A DNA stretch of 64,000 nt from NCBI GenBank assembly GCA_937943575.1, contig CALEAV010000038.1, forward strand, positions 1 to 64,000. Direction: 5' to 3'. Origin of the DNA: an uncultured bacterium. Its GTDB lineage: Bacteria; Desulfobacterota; Desulfobaccia; Desulfobaccales; 0-14-0-80-60-11. The position numbers and the translations under genes were made by a program. Positions 34,093 through 42,730 of this stretch are shown piece after piece (position 1 is the stretch's first letter; each line of letters starts with the position of its first letter). The notes under the pieces are model-generated. The model worked only from the letters and a program-made list of their open reading frames with translations. It had not been told where the DNA came from and searched no databases.

Positions 34093-34536
34093 ATGAGCAC
34101 TGCCAAAGAGAAGGCCTGTTTCATCTGTTCCCGGGACACCCTGGACGGGGCCTACCCTTCCCTCATCCTGGGCATCAACGCCGCCCGCCTGGGGATGGAG
34201 GCCAAGGTCTTTTACACCTTCATGGGGGTGAACCTGGTGAAGAAAGGCGGCATTGAGAAGGCCAAATTCATCCCCCCGGGCCCCATGGGCGCGGTCCCGG
34301 GCATGGCCACCCTGGCCACCGCCATGATGAAGAAGAAGGCGGAGAAGGCCCAGATCCCCTCCCTGCCGGACCTGATGGAGATGGCGCAGCTGGAGGGGGT
34401 GGAGCTCATCGCCTGCCGCATGACCATCGACATGATGGAGATCCGGGAGGAGGAGATGCTGGAGGGGGTCCCGATCTGGACAGCCGAGGAGTTCCTCAAA
34501 TACGCCAAGGATGCCAAGATCTGCCTCTTCACCTAA
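34093..34536 (+). CDS. DsrE/DsrF-like family protein
   Basis: 'KACFICSRDTLDGAYPSLILGINAARLGMEAKVFYTFMGVNLVKK...GVELIACRMTIDMM' DsrE2-like; RBS AGGAGG upstream of ATG 34093. Confidence 0.82.
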   Translation: MSTAKEKACFICSRDTLDGAYPSLILGINAARLGMEAKVFYTFMGVNLVKKGGIEKAKFIPPGPMGAVPGMATLATAMMKKKAEKAQIPSLPDLMEMAQLEGVELIACRMTIDMMEIREEEMLEGVPIWTAEEFLKYAKDAKICLFT

Positions 34537-34555
34537 GCCTTTTTCCCGCCGTGCG

Positions 34556-34582
34556 GGCCGCCCGTCGCCGGGGGGCGGCCCG
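34556..34582 (+). terminator. Hairpin after the DsrE-like gene, possible weak terminator
   Basis: GGGCCGCC-loop-GGCGGCCC followed by GGTTCAAATTCTTTT. Confidence 0.45.
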
Positions 34583-34649
34583 GTTCAAATTCTTTTCCGC
34601 CACCGTCCGGAATCCGACCCGGAAAAATTCGCCCTGCCTCTTTCTTGGC

Positions 34650-34678
34650 TTGACAGGGCTTCCGGAAGCCCCTTAAAT
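34650..34678 (+). promoter_or_regulatory. sigma70 promoter for the sigma54 activator with a perfect 16-bp palindrome in the spacer
   Basis: TTGACA-N17-TTAAAT; spacer contains GGGCTTCCGGAAGCCC (34656-34671). Confidence 0.72.
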
Positions 34679-34800
34679 GGAATTACGATCTGAACCATGA
34701 AGCCCGAAATCATCTTCCCCCCTCCCTGACCGACTTCCGGACCTGTCCTGATCCGAAGGTAGGCTGCACATCCCCTTGACCTCCCAAAGGAGCCCGGCGG

Positions 34801-37188
34801 ATGGCCCAGGAAGCGGAAAAAGGCACCCACATCCCCTTACCCCCCCCTGCACCTCCGCTCCCCGCCCTTGGCTTGGAGAGCCCGGTCCAGTGCATCTCCT
34901 CGGAACCCTTCCGGACCATGGTGGAGGTGGCCCGGGACGGGATCTGCCTGGTGGATGCCACCGGGACCATCGTCTTCGTCAACCGGGGGTTTGCCCGACT
35001 GCTGGGGTGGGAGGTCTCCCAGCTGACCGGCCGGTCCCTCTTCGAGGTGGTGGTTCCGGAGCACCATGACCTCCTCACCGCCAAGCTGGAGCGGCGGCGC
35101 CGGGGGCTCTCGGACCTCTACGAAATGAGCCTGCGGCATCAGGAGGGCCGGGTGGTGCCCACCATGGTCTCCGCCGCGCCCATCATGGCGGAGGGCCGCT
35201 TCCTCGGGTCGGTGGCCATCTTCACCGACATCTCCGAGCAGAAGCGGGTGGAGCGGGAACTGCGGGAGACGGGCGAGTTCCTGGAGACCATCATCAACAG
35301 CATCACGGACAACCTCCTGGCCATCGACCCCCGCAGCTGCCGCATCATCCTGGCCAACCACTCCTTCCTGAGTCACATCCACAAGGACCGGGAGAGCGTC
35401 TATCACCGGCCGTGCTACGAAGTGCTCCACCACCGGCAGGGGCCCTGCCAGGAAGCCGGGCTCCTGTGCCCGGTACAGGAGAGCGCCAAACAGAAGCGCC
35501 AGGTGCTGGTGGACAAGAATTTTGTCAACAGCCAGGGCCAGCTGCGCACCTATCAGATCGCCGCCTATCCCCATTTCGGCCAGGACGGCGAGGTGGATCT
35601 GGTCATCTGTCTGGAGCGGGATGTCACCGACCGGCGCAAGATGGAAGAGGCCTTGGCCTTCCGCTCCCGGGAGCTGCAAAAGACCCAGGTGCAGCTGGAA
35701 AAACTCTTCGACATCGCCCGGGAGCGCACCGCCAAACGCTCGGTGCCGGAGCTCCTGCACTTCCTGCACCATCTTATGCTGGAGGCCTTTCCGGGGGCGG
35801 AGCCCATCTTTCTGCTCCTGGAGGGGGAGCAGCGGCTGCTGTCCCTGGAGGAGTGCGCCACCGGCCTGCAGGACGCCCAGCGCCGGGTGGTGCGCCGCCT
35901 GGAACAGGCGGGGCTTCTGGGGGATTTCCTGCGCCGCCTCACCGCCCTGCTGACCCCCCAGGTCATCACCTTTGCCGACCCCGACCTGCCGCCCTACTTC
36001 CGGCTCTTTTCCAACATCTACCCGAGCTGGCTGGCCATGCCCATCCTGGCGCACCAGGAGTCCCTGGGCCTCTTTCTTCTGGGTTTCCATCATCACCAGA
36101 GCTTCACCCGGGAGGACCTGCACTTCTGTCATGCCTGCTTTGCCCAGGTGGGCTGTTACCTCCGCTATCTCCTCCGGCAAAAGGGGCGGGAGCTGTTCCC
36201 CGAGGCCGGGCTGCCGGAGGTCACCGGCTACGGGGAGATCATCGGCCAGAGCAAGAAGATGCAGGAGGTCTACCAGCTCATCAACCTGGTGAGCGGCACC
36301 GACGCCACGGTGCTCATCACCGGGGAGAACGGCACCGGCAAGGAGCTGGTGGCCCGCACCATCCACCGCCAGAGCAAGCGCAGCCGGGGGCCCTTCGTGG
36401 TGGCCAACTGCTCCGCCTACTCCCCCACTCTCCTGGAGAGCGAGCTCTTCGGGCACGAGAAGGGGGCCTTCACCGGGGCCATCCGCCGCAAGAAGGGCCG
36501 CTTCGAGCTGGCCCAGGGGGGCACCCTGTTTCTGGATGAGATCGGCGACATCCCCCCGGCCACCCAGGTGCTGCTCCTGCGTTTCCTGCAGGACCACTGC
36601 TTCGAGCGGGTGGGGGGGGAGGTGACCATAGAGGCGGATGTGCGGGTGCTGGCGGCCACCAACAAGGACCTCTACCGGGAGGCGCAGCAGGGGCGCTTCC
36701 GGGACGACCTCTACTACCGCCTCAACGTCATCACCATCCACCTGCCGCCGTTGCGGGAGCGCAAGGAGGACATCCCCCTTTTGTGCCAGCACTTCCTCAA
36801 CAAGTACAACCTGAAGGAAGGCAAAAAGATCAGCAAGTTCTCCCCGGACGCCATGCAGGCCCTGATGGACTTCGACTGGCCGGGCAATGTCCGCCAGCTG
36901 GAGAACGCCATCAGCCATGCGGTGATCCTGGCCCAGGGGGAGATCATCCGGCGCCGCCACCTGCCCCGCTTCCTCAAGGAGGAGGGGGAGGAGGCGGTCT
37001 CCACCTCCTTGGCGGAGACGGAGCGCCGGCTGATTCTGCGGGTGCTCAAGGAGTCCTCCTGGAACAAGCACGAGGCGGCCCGGCGCCTCAAGGTGAGCCG
37101 CAGCACCCTGTACAGCAAGATTCGGCGTTATGGTCTGTCCCAGGGTCCGGCGGAAGGGTCCGAATCTGGACAGAGGCTAACCACTTGA
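34801..37188 (+). CDS. sigma54-dependent transcriptional activator with PAS sensor domains
   Basis: Two PAS domains, AAA+ with '[16 protein letters not shown]', '[10 protein letters not shown]' sigma54 loop, 'FLDEIGDIPPATQ', C-terminal Fis HTH 'EAARRLKVSRSTLYSKIRRYG'. Confidence 0.95.
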   Translation: MAQEAEKGTHIPLPPPAPPLPALGLESPVQCISSEPFRTMVEVARDGICLVDATGTIVFVNRGFARLLGWEVSQLTGRSLFEVVVPEHHDLLTAKLERRRRGLSDLYEMSLRHQEGRVVPTMVSAAPIMAEGRFLGSVAIFTDISEQKRVERELRETGEFLETIINSITDNLLAIDPRSCRIILANHSFLSHIHKDRESVYHRPCYEVLHHRQGPCQEAGLLCPVQESAKQKRQVLVDKNFVNSQGQLRTYQIAAYPHFGQDGEVDLVICLERDVTDRRKMEEALAFRSRELQKTQVQLEKLFDIARERTAKRSVPELLHFLHHLMLEAFPGAEPIFLLLEGEQRLLSLEECATGLQDAQRRVVRRLEQAGLLGDFLRRLTALLTPQVITFADPDLPPYFRLFSNIYPSWLAMPILAHQESLGLFLLGFHHHQSFTREDLHFCHACFAQVGCYLRYLLRQKGRELFPEAGLPEVTGYGEIIGQSKKMQEVYQLINLVSGTDATVLITGENGTGKELVARTIHRQSKRSRGPFVVANCSAYSPTLLESELFGHEKGAFTGAIRRKKGRFELAQGGTLFLDEIGDIPPATQVLLLRFLQDHCFERVGGEVTIEADVRVLAATNKDLYREAQQGRFRDDLYYRLNVITIHLPPLRERKEDIPLLCQHFLNKYNLKEGKKISKFSPDAMQALMDFDWPGNVRQLENAISHAVILAQGEIIRRRHLPRFLKEEGEEAVSTSLAETERRLILRVLKESSWNKHEAARRLKVSRSTLYSKIRRYGLSQGPAEGSESGQRLTT

Positions 37189-37191
37189 TAT

Positions 37192-37209
37192 AAATGGCAA
37201 AAGCCATTT
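37192..37209. promoter_or_regulatory. Inverted repeat AAATGGC-AAAA-GCCATTT (candidate activator site or weak terminator)
   Basis: Perfect 7-bp arms immediately after the activator stop codon; no following T-tract. Confidence 0.4.
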
Positions 37210-37349
37210 GTGTCCTTGTGGCAGATGTTTTTTTGGACGGTGCCGGGGTCCACCACCGCCCCCGGGCTCAGGGGGCCAAAAAAAATATTTCGGCCAGGGT
37301 CCAGAAATTCTTGAGGAAAAGCCGCCCCGGACCAGGCACCTGAGACCCC

Positions 37350-37365
37350 TGGCAAAGATTTTGTA
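37350..37365 (+). promoter_or_regulatory. Weak candidate sigma54 -24/-12 promoter
   Basis: TGGCAAAGATTTTGTA vs TGGCACGnnnnTTGCW; GG-N10-GT instead of GG-N10-GC. Confidence 0.3.
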
Positions 37366-37636
37366 ACAGGATGAGGAGGGGAGGAAGGCCGATGGTGGGG
37401 CCTCGGGCTTCCCTCCCCTCCTTGTGCAACCCGACCATCCCCCATAACTCAGGCGAAAGGAGGTGAGGTCAGGCTTTCTGCCCCCGCTCCGGACGGCCGG
37501 AGACGGGACGCCGGCAGGCAACCTTCAACCGGGAAGGCTGTGGCGAGCCCTGTGGCCGCCAGCCCCCCATGCCGTAACGGTAGGCATCTCCTGCATCACT
37601 CCTGGACGAACCACTTGCTGAATGGGAGGCCGCAAC

Positions 37637-39133
37637 ATGGCGAAAGAAAGAAGGGAAATCGAAATCAACAGTCGGGCTGACACCCTGCCGTTGATGGGGC
37701 CGGACGTCCGTCCCTGGCCCGTCACCCCGCCGCCTTCCCCGGAAGAGTGCATGAAGGTTTATGAGAAACGGAAGGCGGGGGAATTCGGGAAATTCCTGGA
37801 AGACAACCTGCGCCTGGATTACGTTTTCGAAAAGCCGGAAGCCCTCCAGGGCCTCAGGGTGCTGTGCAACGGCATCTGGCACATCAGCCGCATGTTCGCC
37901 ACCAGCCTGCTGGCCGAACAGGGTGCCGAGGCCATCCACATCGAGCCCCCCACCGGCGACCCGCTGCGCCAGCTCACCCCCTTCGGCCGGGAAGAGTACA
38001 TGCTGAAGGACAACGTCACCGGCGAGCCCTGCGGCCTGGATTTTCTCCATGAGTTCCGCAACGCCTACTCCATCACCCTGAACCTGGAGACCCCGGAGGG
38101 CCGGGAGATCTATAAGAAGCTGGCCATGCTGGTGGATGTCATCATCGAGTCCTGGCCGCCCGGCTACATGGACTCCCTGGGCATCGGCTACCGCCAGCTC
38201 TCCAAGCTCAATCCCAAGCTGGTCTACTGCTGGGTGGGGGAGCGCGGCCAGTGGGGCCCCATGAAGGATGAGGTCTCCAAATTCGGGCAGTGGATGCTGG
38301 ATCCCTTCTCCGCCTGCGCCAACTCCTGGGTGCACAACACCGGCTTCCCGCCCGACCAGTGCCCCCGGGGCGGCAAGGGCGGCGACCCCATGCGCTCCGG
38401 CGCCTGGCTGCCCTCCTATGTCTGCGGCGAGCAGGCGGCGGCCAGCATCCTGGCGGCCCTCTACTGGCGGGACTTCAACGGCGGCGGCGAAGGCCAGTTC
38501 ATTGAGGTGACCGCCGCGGAGTCCCTGATGGACATCCTGGACTTCGACATCACCTGGTACGGCTTCAACGCCTCCATCAAGGCCAGAACCGGCGCCTGGG
38601 ACCCCAACCTCAACCAGTACGAGTGGAACCCCTGCAAGGACGGTTACATGATGATCGGTGGCCAGACCGACCGGCTCTGGTACCGCATCGGCATGTGCAT
38701 TGAGCGGGACCTGCCCCTGTTCGGCCGCCTCATCCACGAAGACCCGCTCCTCAAGGAGATGGCCGCCAGAAACGCCCTGCAGGCCCTGATCAAGACCTAC
38801 ACCGTCACCACCAAGTGGCTCAGGGACATCAACCGCATTGAGGCCGAGCAGAAGCTGATGGAATACGAGATCGCCGCCGGCCCGGTGCTCTACATCGACG
38901 AAGTGGCGGAGTTCCCGCACTTCAAGTATCGCCCCTGGGTGAACACCAAAGAGACTCAGTTCTACGGCACGGTGATGTACTCCGAGTCCTGCGGGGCCTT
39001 CCAGCACCGCACCCCGGCCCGGGTGAAGGATCTGGGACGGCCGCTGGGCTATGACAACGGCGAGGTCTACAAAAAATACCTGGGTTACGGCCCCATGAAG
39101 CTCCGGGAACTCAAGGCGAAGGGGGTAATCTAA
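37637..39133 (+). CDS. Class III (CaiB/BaiF) CoA-transferase, divergent subunit
   Basis: '[39 protein letters not shown]', '[41 protein letters not shown]' CoA-transferase III pattern. Confidence 0.88.
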   Translation: MAKERREIEINSRADTLPLMGPDVRPWPVTPPPSPEECMKVYEKRKAGEFGKFLEDNLRLDYVFEKPEALQGLRVLCNGIWHISRMFATSLLAEQGAEAIHIEPPTGDPLRQLTPFGREEYMLKDNVTGEPCGLDFLHEFRNAYSITLNLETPEGREIYKKLAMLVDVIIESWPPGYMDSLGIGYRQLSKLNPKLVYCWVGERGQWGPMKDEVSKFGQWMLDPFSACANSWVHNTGFPPDQCPRGGKGGDPMRSGAWLPSYVCGEQAAASILAALYWRDFNGGGEGQFIEVTAAESLMDILDFDITWYGFNASIKARTGAWDPNLNQYEWNPCKDGYMMIGGQTDRLWYRIGMCIERDLPLFGRLIHEDPLLKEMAARNALQALIKTYTVTTKWLRDINRIEAEQKLMEYEIAAGPVLYIDEVAEFPHFKYRPWVNTKETQFYGTVMYSESCGAFQHRTPARVKDLGRPLGYDNGEVYKKYLGYGPMKLRELKAKGVI

Positions 39134-40564
39134 ATGGATTGGGAAAAAGAAATCCAGAAGCTGAAGGTGTGCGACTTCGAGGAACTTCCGGGCCCCAAGA
39201 GCAAGGAAGAGCTCGAAGAGATGAAGATGCCCTTCGAGGACTACTGCAAGCGGGTCTTCGATCCGGGCAACGAGTTCGTCAAGCCCGAGGCCCTGAAGGG
39301 CATCCGCTGGATGTCCACCACCATGTACATCTTCACCCCCCATTCGGTGGCCAACCTGGCGGAGCTGGGGGCGGAGTGCATCAAGATCGAGATGCCCCGC
39401 ATGGGCGACCCCATGCGCCACACCTCCCCCTTCAACGAGGCCTACCTCTACCCGCTGCATGACACCCGGCCCATGACCGGGACGGGCTTGGGCTTCACCA
39501 ACGCCAACGTCAATGAATATTTTATCACCCTGGACTACCACGTGCCGGAGGCCAAACCCATCTTCTACAACCTGGTGAAGATGAGCGACGGCCTCACCGA
39601 GTGCTACCGCCACGGCACCTTCGACCGCTGGAAGCAGGGCTACCGCCACGTCATGGAGATCAACCCCCGCTTCATCTACGTCTGGGGCGGCGGCTTCGGC
39701 TACGGCCCCAAGATCTTCGGCGGCTCCTATGACATCCTGGGCCAGGCCCACGCCGGCTTGGCCAGCATCACCGGCTGCCATGAGGACATGGGAGGCCACG
39801 CCACCAAGGCCACCAACTGGGTCATCGACTGGTATTCCGGCACCCAGATCACCGTGGCCATCCTGGCGGCCCTCTACTGGCGGGGCAAGACCGGGCTGGG
39901 CACCATGATCGAGTTCTCCCAGGTGCAGGCCGCCACCCGCATGATGGGCTATGCCGCGCCGCTGTACGGCCGCTTCGGCATCGTCCGCCAGCGCTGGGGC
40001 AACTGGGACACCCAGCTCTGCGTCCACGGCATCATCATGACCGGCAAGGTGGACTTCCCGGACGCCCAGAATCCCCAGGACCGGTTCGAGTCCCGCTACG
40101 TCATGGTGAGCGCCTTCCAGGACGCCGATTTCCAGGAGCTGTGCAACGTCATCAAGAAGCCGGACCTCTACAGCCGCTACAAGACCCACAAGGAGCGGGT
40201 GGGCGCCCCGGCCCAGATCGAGATCTACAAGGCCATCGAGGACTGGGCGGCGGACAAGACCCGGTCCGAGGTGGTGCGCATCCTGAGGGAGGCGGGCATC
40301 CTGGCGGCGCCGGTGATGAATGACCGGGAAGTCTATGAGTGCGAGCATTACCGGCTGCGGGGCACGGTGCGCTGGAATGACGACCCGCTCTTCGGGGACA
40401 TTCTGATTCATAGCGGCTACAGCACCGGCCTGATGTCCAAGACCCCCCGGCGGCATCGCTGGCAGTGGCGGCCGGTGGGCGCGGACAACGTCAAGATCTA
40501 CCACGAACTCCTGGGCTACCCGATGAGCAAGATCCAGGAACTCTATGACAAGAACATCATCTAG
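39134..40564 (+). CDS. Class III (CaiB/BaiF) CoA-transferase, canonical active-site context
   Basis: '[29 protein letters not shown]', '[16 protein letters not shown]...[18 protein letters not shown]'; directly follows the first CoA-transferase. Confidence 0.9.
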   Translation: MDWEKEIQKLKVCDFEELPGPKSKEELEEMKMPFEDYCKRVFDPGNEFVKPEALKGIRWMSTTMYIFTPHSVANLAELGAECIKIEMPRMGDPMRHTSPFNEAYLYPLHDTRPMTGTGLGFTNANVNEYFITLDYHVPEAKPIFYNLVKMSDGLTECYRHGTFDRWKQGYRHVMEINPRFIYVWGGGFGYGPKIFGGSYDILGQAHAGLASITGCHEDMGGHATKATNWVIDWYSGTQITVAILAALYWRGKTGLGTMIEFSQVQAATRMMGYAAPLYGRFGIVRQRWGNWDTQLCVHGIIMTGKVDFPDAQNPQDRFESRYVMVSAFQDADFQELCNVIKKPDLYSRYKTHKERVGAPAQIEIYKAIEDWAADKTRSEVVRILREAGILAAPVMNDREVYECEHYRLRGTVRWNDDPLFGDILIHSGYSTGLMSKTPRRHRWQWRPVGADNVKIYHELLGYPMSKIQELYDKNII

Positions 40565-40581
40565 GCAGGGGGGTGAGACGC

Positions 40582-41070
40582 ATGTGTGACATCATCTGGT
40601 GCAAAAAGGATCTGGGTGACGGGAAGGTCTGCGACACCGTCAACTACCTCGACCCCTACTGCTTCTGGAACTGGGAAGGCAAGGTGGCCTGTGCCCACTG
40701 CGGCACGGTCTACTACATCCACATGATCCAGGGCCACATGTATGCCGGTCCGGATGAGAAACCGGGCGAGAAGCCGGACATCTACCCCCTGTATGCGGAC
40801 CAGCCCAACAACGGCTACTTCAACTACCTCCCCGGGATTGAGGGCCGCACCCGGCCCTACACCTGCCTGCCGCGCCACATCTACCTGGGCAAGGCGGACA
40901 TGGTGAAGTTCAGCATCCGGGGGCGGCCGGTGCGGGGCTGGCGGCCGCAGCCGCCGTCCGCCGGCATCGCCGGCTCCCAGGGTTTCTTCTGGGACATCGA
41001 GAAGCTCTCTCCTGAGGTCTGGGAAGAATATCAGGAGAGGATCCGCAAAGGCGAAGTCAAGGACTGGTAA
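40582..41070 (+). CDS. Cys-rich protein of unknown function in the CoA-transferase operon
   Basis: 'MCDIIWCKKDLGDGKVCDTVNYLDPYCFWNWEGKVACAHCGTVYYIH'; RBS-like GGGGGGTGAG; codon use consistent with the operon. Confidence 0.75.
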   Translation: MCDIIWCKKDLGDGKVCDTVNYLDPYCFWNWEGKVACAHCGTVYYIHMIQGHMYAGPDEKPGEKPDIYPLYADQPNNGYFNYLPGIEGRTRPYTCLPRHIYLGKADMVKFSIRGRPVRGWRPQPPSAGIAGSQGFFWDIEKLSPEVWEEYQERIRKGEVKDW

Positions 41071-41085
41071 GGGGAGGAGCGACGC

Positions 41086-41325
41086 ATGAGTGGCCACACC
41101 CAAAAGATGACCCCGGTGGAATTTCTGGCGCACGTGCTGACGCCGGAAAAGAAGACCGACCATATCTGCTGGCAGTGCAAGTACCTGAAATGGGTGCTCA
41201 AGGGCTCCGGCTTCCCGCCCGCCGACATCATCGGCTGGTGCAAGAAGATCCACTGGCCCCATTACTGGTGCATCCACGAAAACGACATCATCAAGAAGTG
41301 CTATGCCTTTGAGCAGAAAGCCTGA
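41086..41325 (+). CDS. Small Cys/Trp-rich protein, putative HiPIP-like Fe-S or Zn subunit
   Basis: 'HICWQCKYLKWVLKGSGFPPADIIGWCKKIHWPHYWCIHENDIIKKCYAFE'; five Cys. Confidence 0.75.
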   Translation: MSGHTQKMTPVEFLAHVLTPEKKTDHICWQCKYLKWVLKGSGFPPADIIGWCKKIHWPHYWCIHENDIIKKCYAFEQKA

Positions 41326-41662
41326 TCTGGATCCGGAAATCCGCCGCCAGCACGGGGTGGAGGAGCTGGATCACCTGCGCCGCCGGGTGGGCCTCTGGCG
41401 GGAGGACTTCCTCCGCCAGGCGCCCCCCGGGGGCGGCCGGGAATGGCTCTTCCTGGTGCGGGAATTCCACGCCGAGATCGACGAGTGGCTCTACCCCTAC
41501 GTCCGCCGGCTGGTGGAAACCGAGCACATCACCGCCGTGGAGGGCGCCGATTTCATGGATTACTGCTACCGCCAGGTCCTGATGGTGGCACACCACCTCG
41601 GCATCATCGAGGATGTCCCGGAAGGGGCCGGATTTGACGCACTGCCTGTGATCTACCGCTAA
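41303..41662 (+). CDS. Small helical protein of unknown function
   Basis: Start overlaps the preceding ORF by 23 bp; ends 9 bp before the next ORF's in-frame start region; operon-like packing. Confidence 0.68.
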   Translation: MPLSRKPDLDPEIRRQHGVEELDHLRRRVGLWREDFLRQAPPGGGREWLFLVREFHAEIDEWLYPYVRRLVETEHITAVEGADFMDYCYRQVLMVAHHLGIIEDVPEGAGFDALPVIYR

Positions 41663-41676
41663 CAAGGAGGGTGAGC

Positions 41677-42111
41677 ATGCCCGAACTCGTTCGTGTCAGT
41701 GTGTGCGGCTTTGACCCCATGCTCGTCCGGGGTTATGTGAAGACCGGCTTTCGGGCCCTGTGGTTCTATCTCCCCGACGAGCTCTATGAAGACTACGACG
41801 TCCAGATCGGGGACAAGATCCAGGGGAAACTCCTGAAGGTCATCAACCCCAAAGAGGAAGTGACCTTCACCCCCAATGAGGCCTTTGAGTGGGATACCAG
41901 CAAGGAGACCGGCTATGCCGTGGTCATCCCGGGCGAGGCCATCACCAAGTACGAGCTCACCGAGTTCCACTTCATCGAGATGGAACTGACCCACATCGTC
42001 ACCAAGACGGGTGAGGTGAAAGAGATCTATCCCGGTGAGACCAAAAAGCGGAAATGGTGGCCGGACGGCAAGATGAAGCTGAGCTACTTCCTGCCCTACG
42101 CCGCGCCGTAA
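41677..42111 (+). CDS. Protein of unknown function (probable beta-rich) in the CoA-transferase operon
   Basis: RBS AAGGAGGGTGAGC then ATG; 'MPELVRVSVCGFDPMLVRGYVKTGFRALWFYLPDELYEDYDVQIGDKIQGKLLKVINPK'. Confidence 0.75.
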   Translation: MPELVRVSVCGFDPMLVRGYVKTGFRALWFYLPDELYEDYDVQIGDKIQGKLLKVINPKEEVTFTPNEAFEWDTSKETGYAVVIPGEAITKYELTEFHFIEMELTHIVTKTGEVKEIYPGETKKRKWWPDGKMKLSYFLPYAAP

Positions 42112-42130
42112 CGCCACCCATCTCTGCCGC

Positions 42131-42154
42131 GGCCCCCTCCCCCGGGAGGGGGCC
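42131..42154. repeat. Strong C/G palindrome GGCCCCCTCCC-CC-GGGAGGGGGCC
   Basis: Perfect 11-bp arms in the intergenic region; possible operon end or REP-like element. Confidence 0.6.
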
Positions 42155-42301
42155 GCCCTTCTCTCCGCCCGGGGTCTCCTCCCTCCTCCTGCCGCGCCGC
42201 CGCCACTCCGGGACCGGAGTCCTGCCACATCAGGGTTGACGGATGCCGGACCAAAACCCCGGCATTCAGAAGAGCCAAACCTATCACAGAGAGGTGAGGT
42301 C

Positions 42302-42616
42302 ATGCGGGACGTGGTCAAAAAGAAGGTGGATGACATTGTGGAGGCCTTAAACGCCGGCAAGAAACCCGAGGATTTCGCCCAGGCCGCGCACGAGGATCCG
42401 TATGTCTTCATCATGGAGGCCGATGGCAGGCTCCTGGTGCACCCCACCTTGCAGGGGGAGAGCCTCAAAGAGAAGGCCGGCCCGGTGTATGAGGAGGTGG
42501 CCAAGGGCACGGCGGAAGGCACCTTCGTGCGCTACCATTGGGCCGGGGCCAACAAGTGCACCTACGCCCGCCGCACCCAGGGAGGGCTCATCGTCGGCTG
42601 CGGCTTCAATGAATGA
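42302..42616 (+). CDS. Stand-alone Cache-like domain protein
   Basis: 'KKVDDIVEALNAGKKPEDFAQAAHEDPYVFIMEADGRLLVHPTLQGESLKEKAGPVYEEV' resembles single-Cache domains; no visible signal peptide or TM helix. Confidence 0.65.
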   Translation: MRDVVKKKVDDIVEALNAGKKPEDFAQAAHEDPYVFIMEADGRLLVHPTLQGESLKEKAGPVYEEVAKGTAEGTFVRYHWAGANKCTYARRTQGGLIVGCGFNE

Positions 42617-42730
42617 GGCCCAGGTGCTATACTGCCACCAGGCACCCGGCAGGTAATGCAAATCCCCTTCTCCTCCTCTCCGGCGGATGAAGGGGATTAT
42701 TTCGAGGTACCAAGGAGATCCTCACACCCC

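Noticed and set aside
34837-37071. 744-aa minus-strand ORF opposite the sigma54 activator
   Set aside because: Antisense shadow of a motif-rich AAA+ gene; no recognisable domain
37469-40504. 1011-aa minus-strand ORF antisense to the CoA-transferases
   Set aside because: Mirror ORF caused by high GC and codon bias; translation is His/Gly/Val/Leu-rich without family motifs, while the plus strand carries clear CoA-transferase signatures
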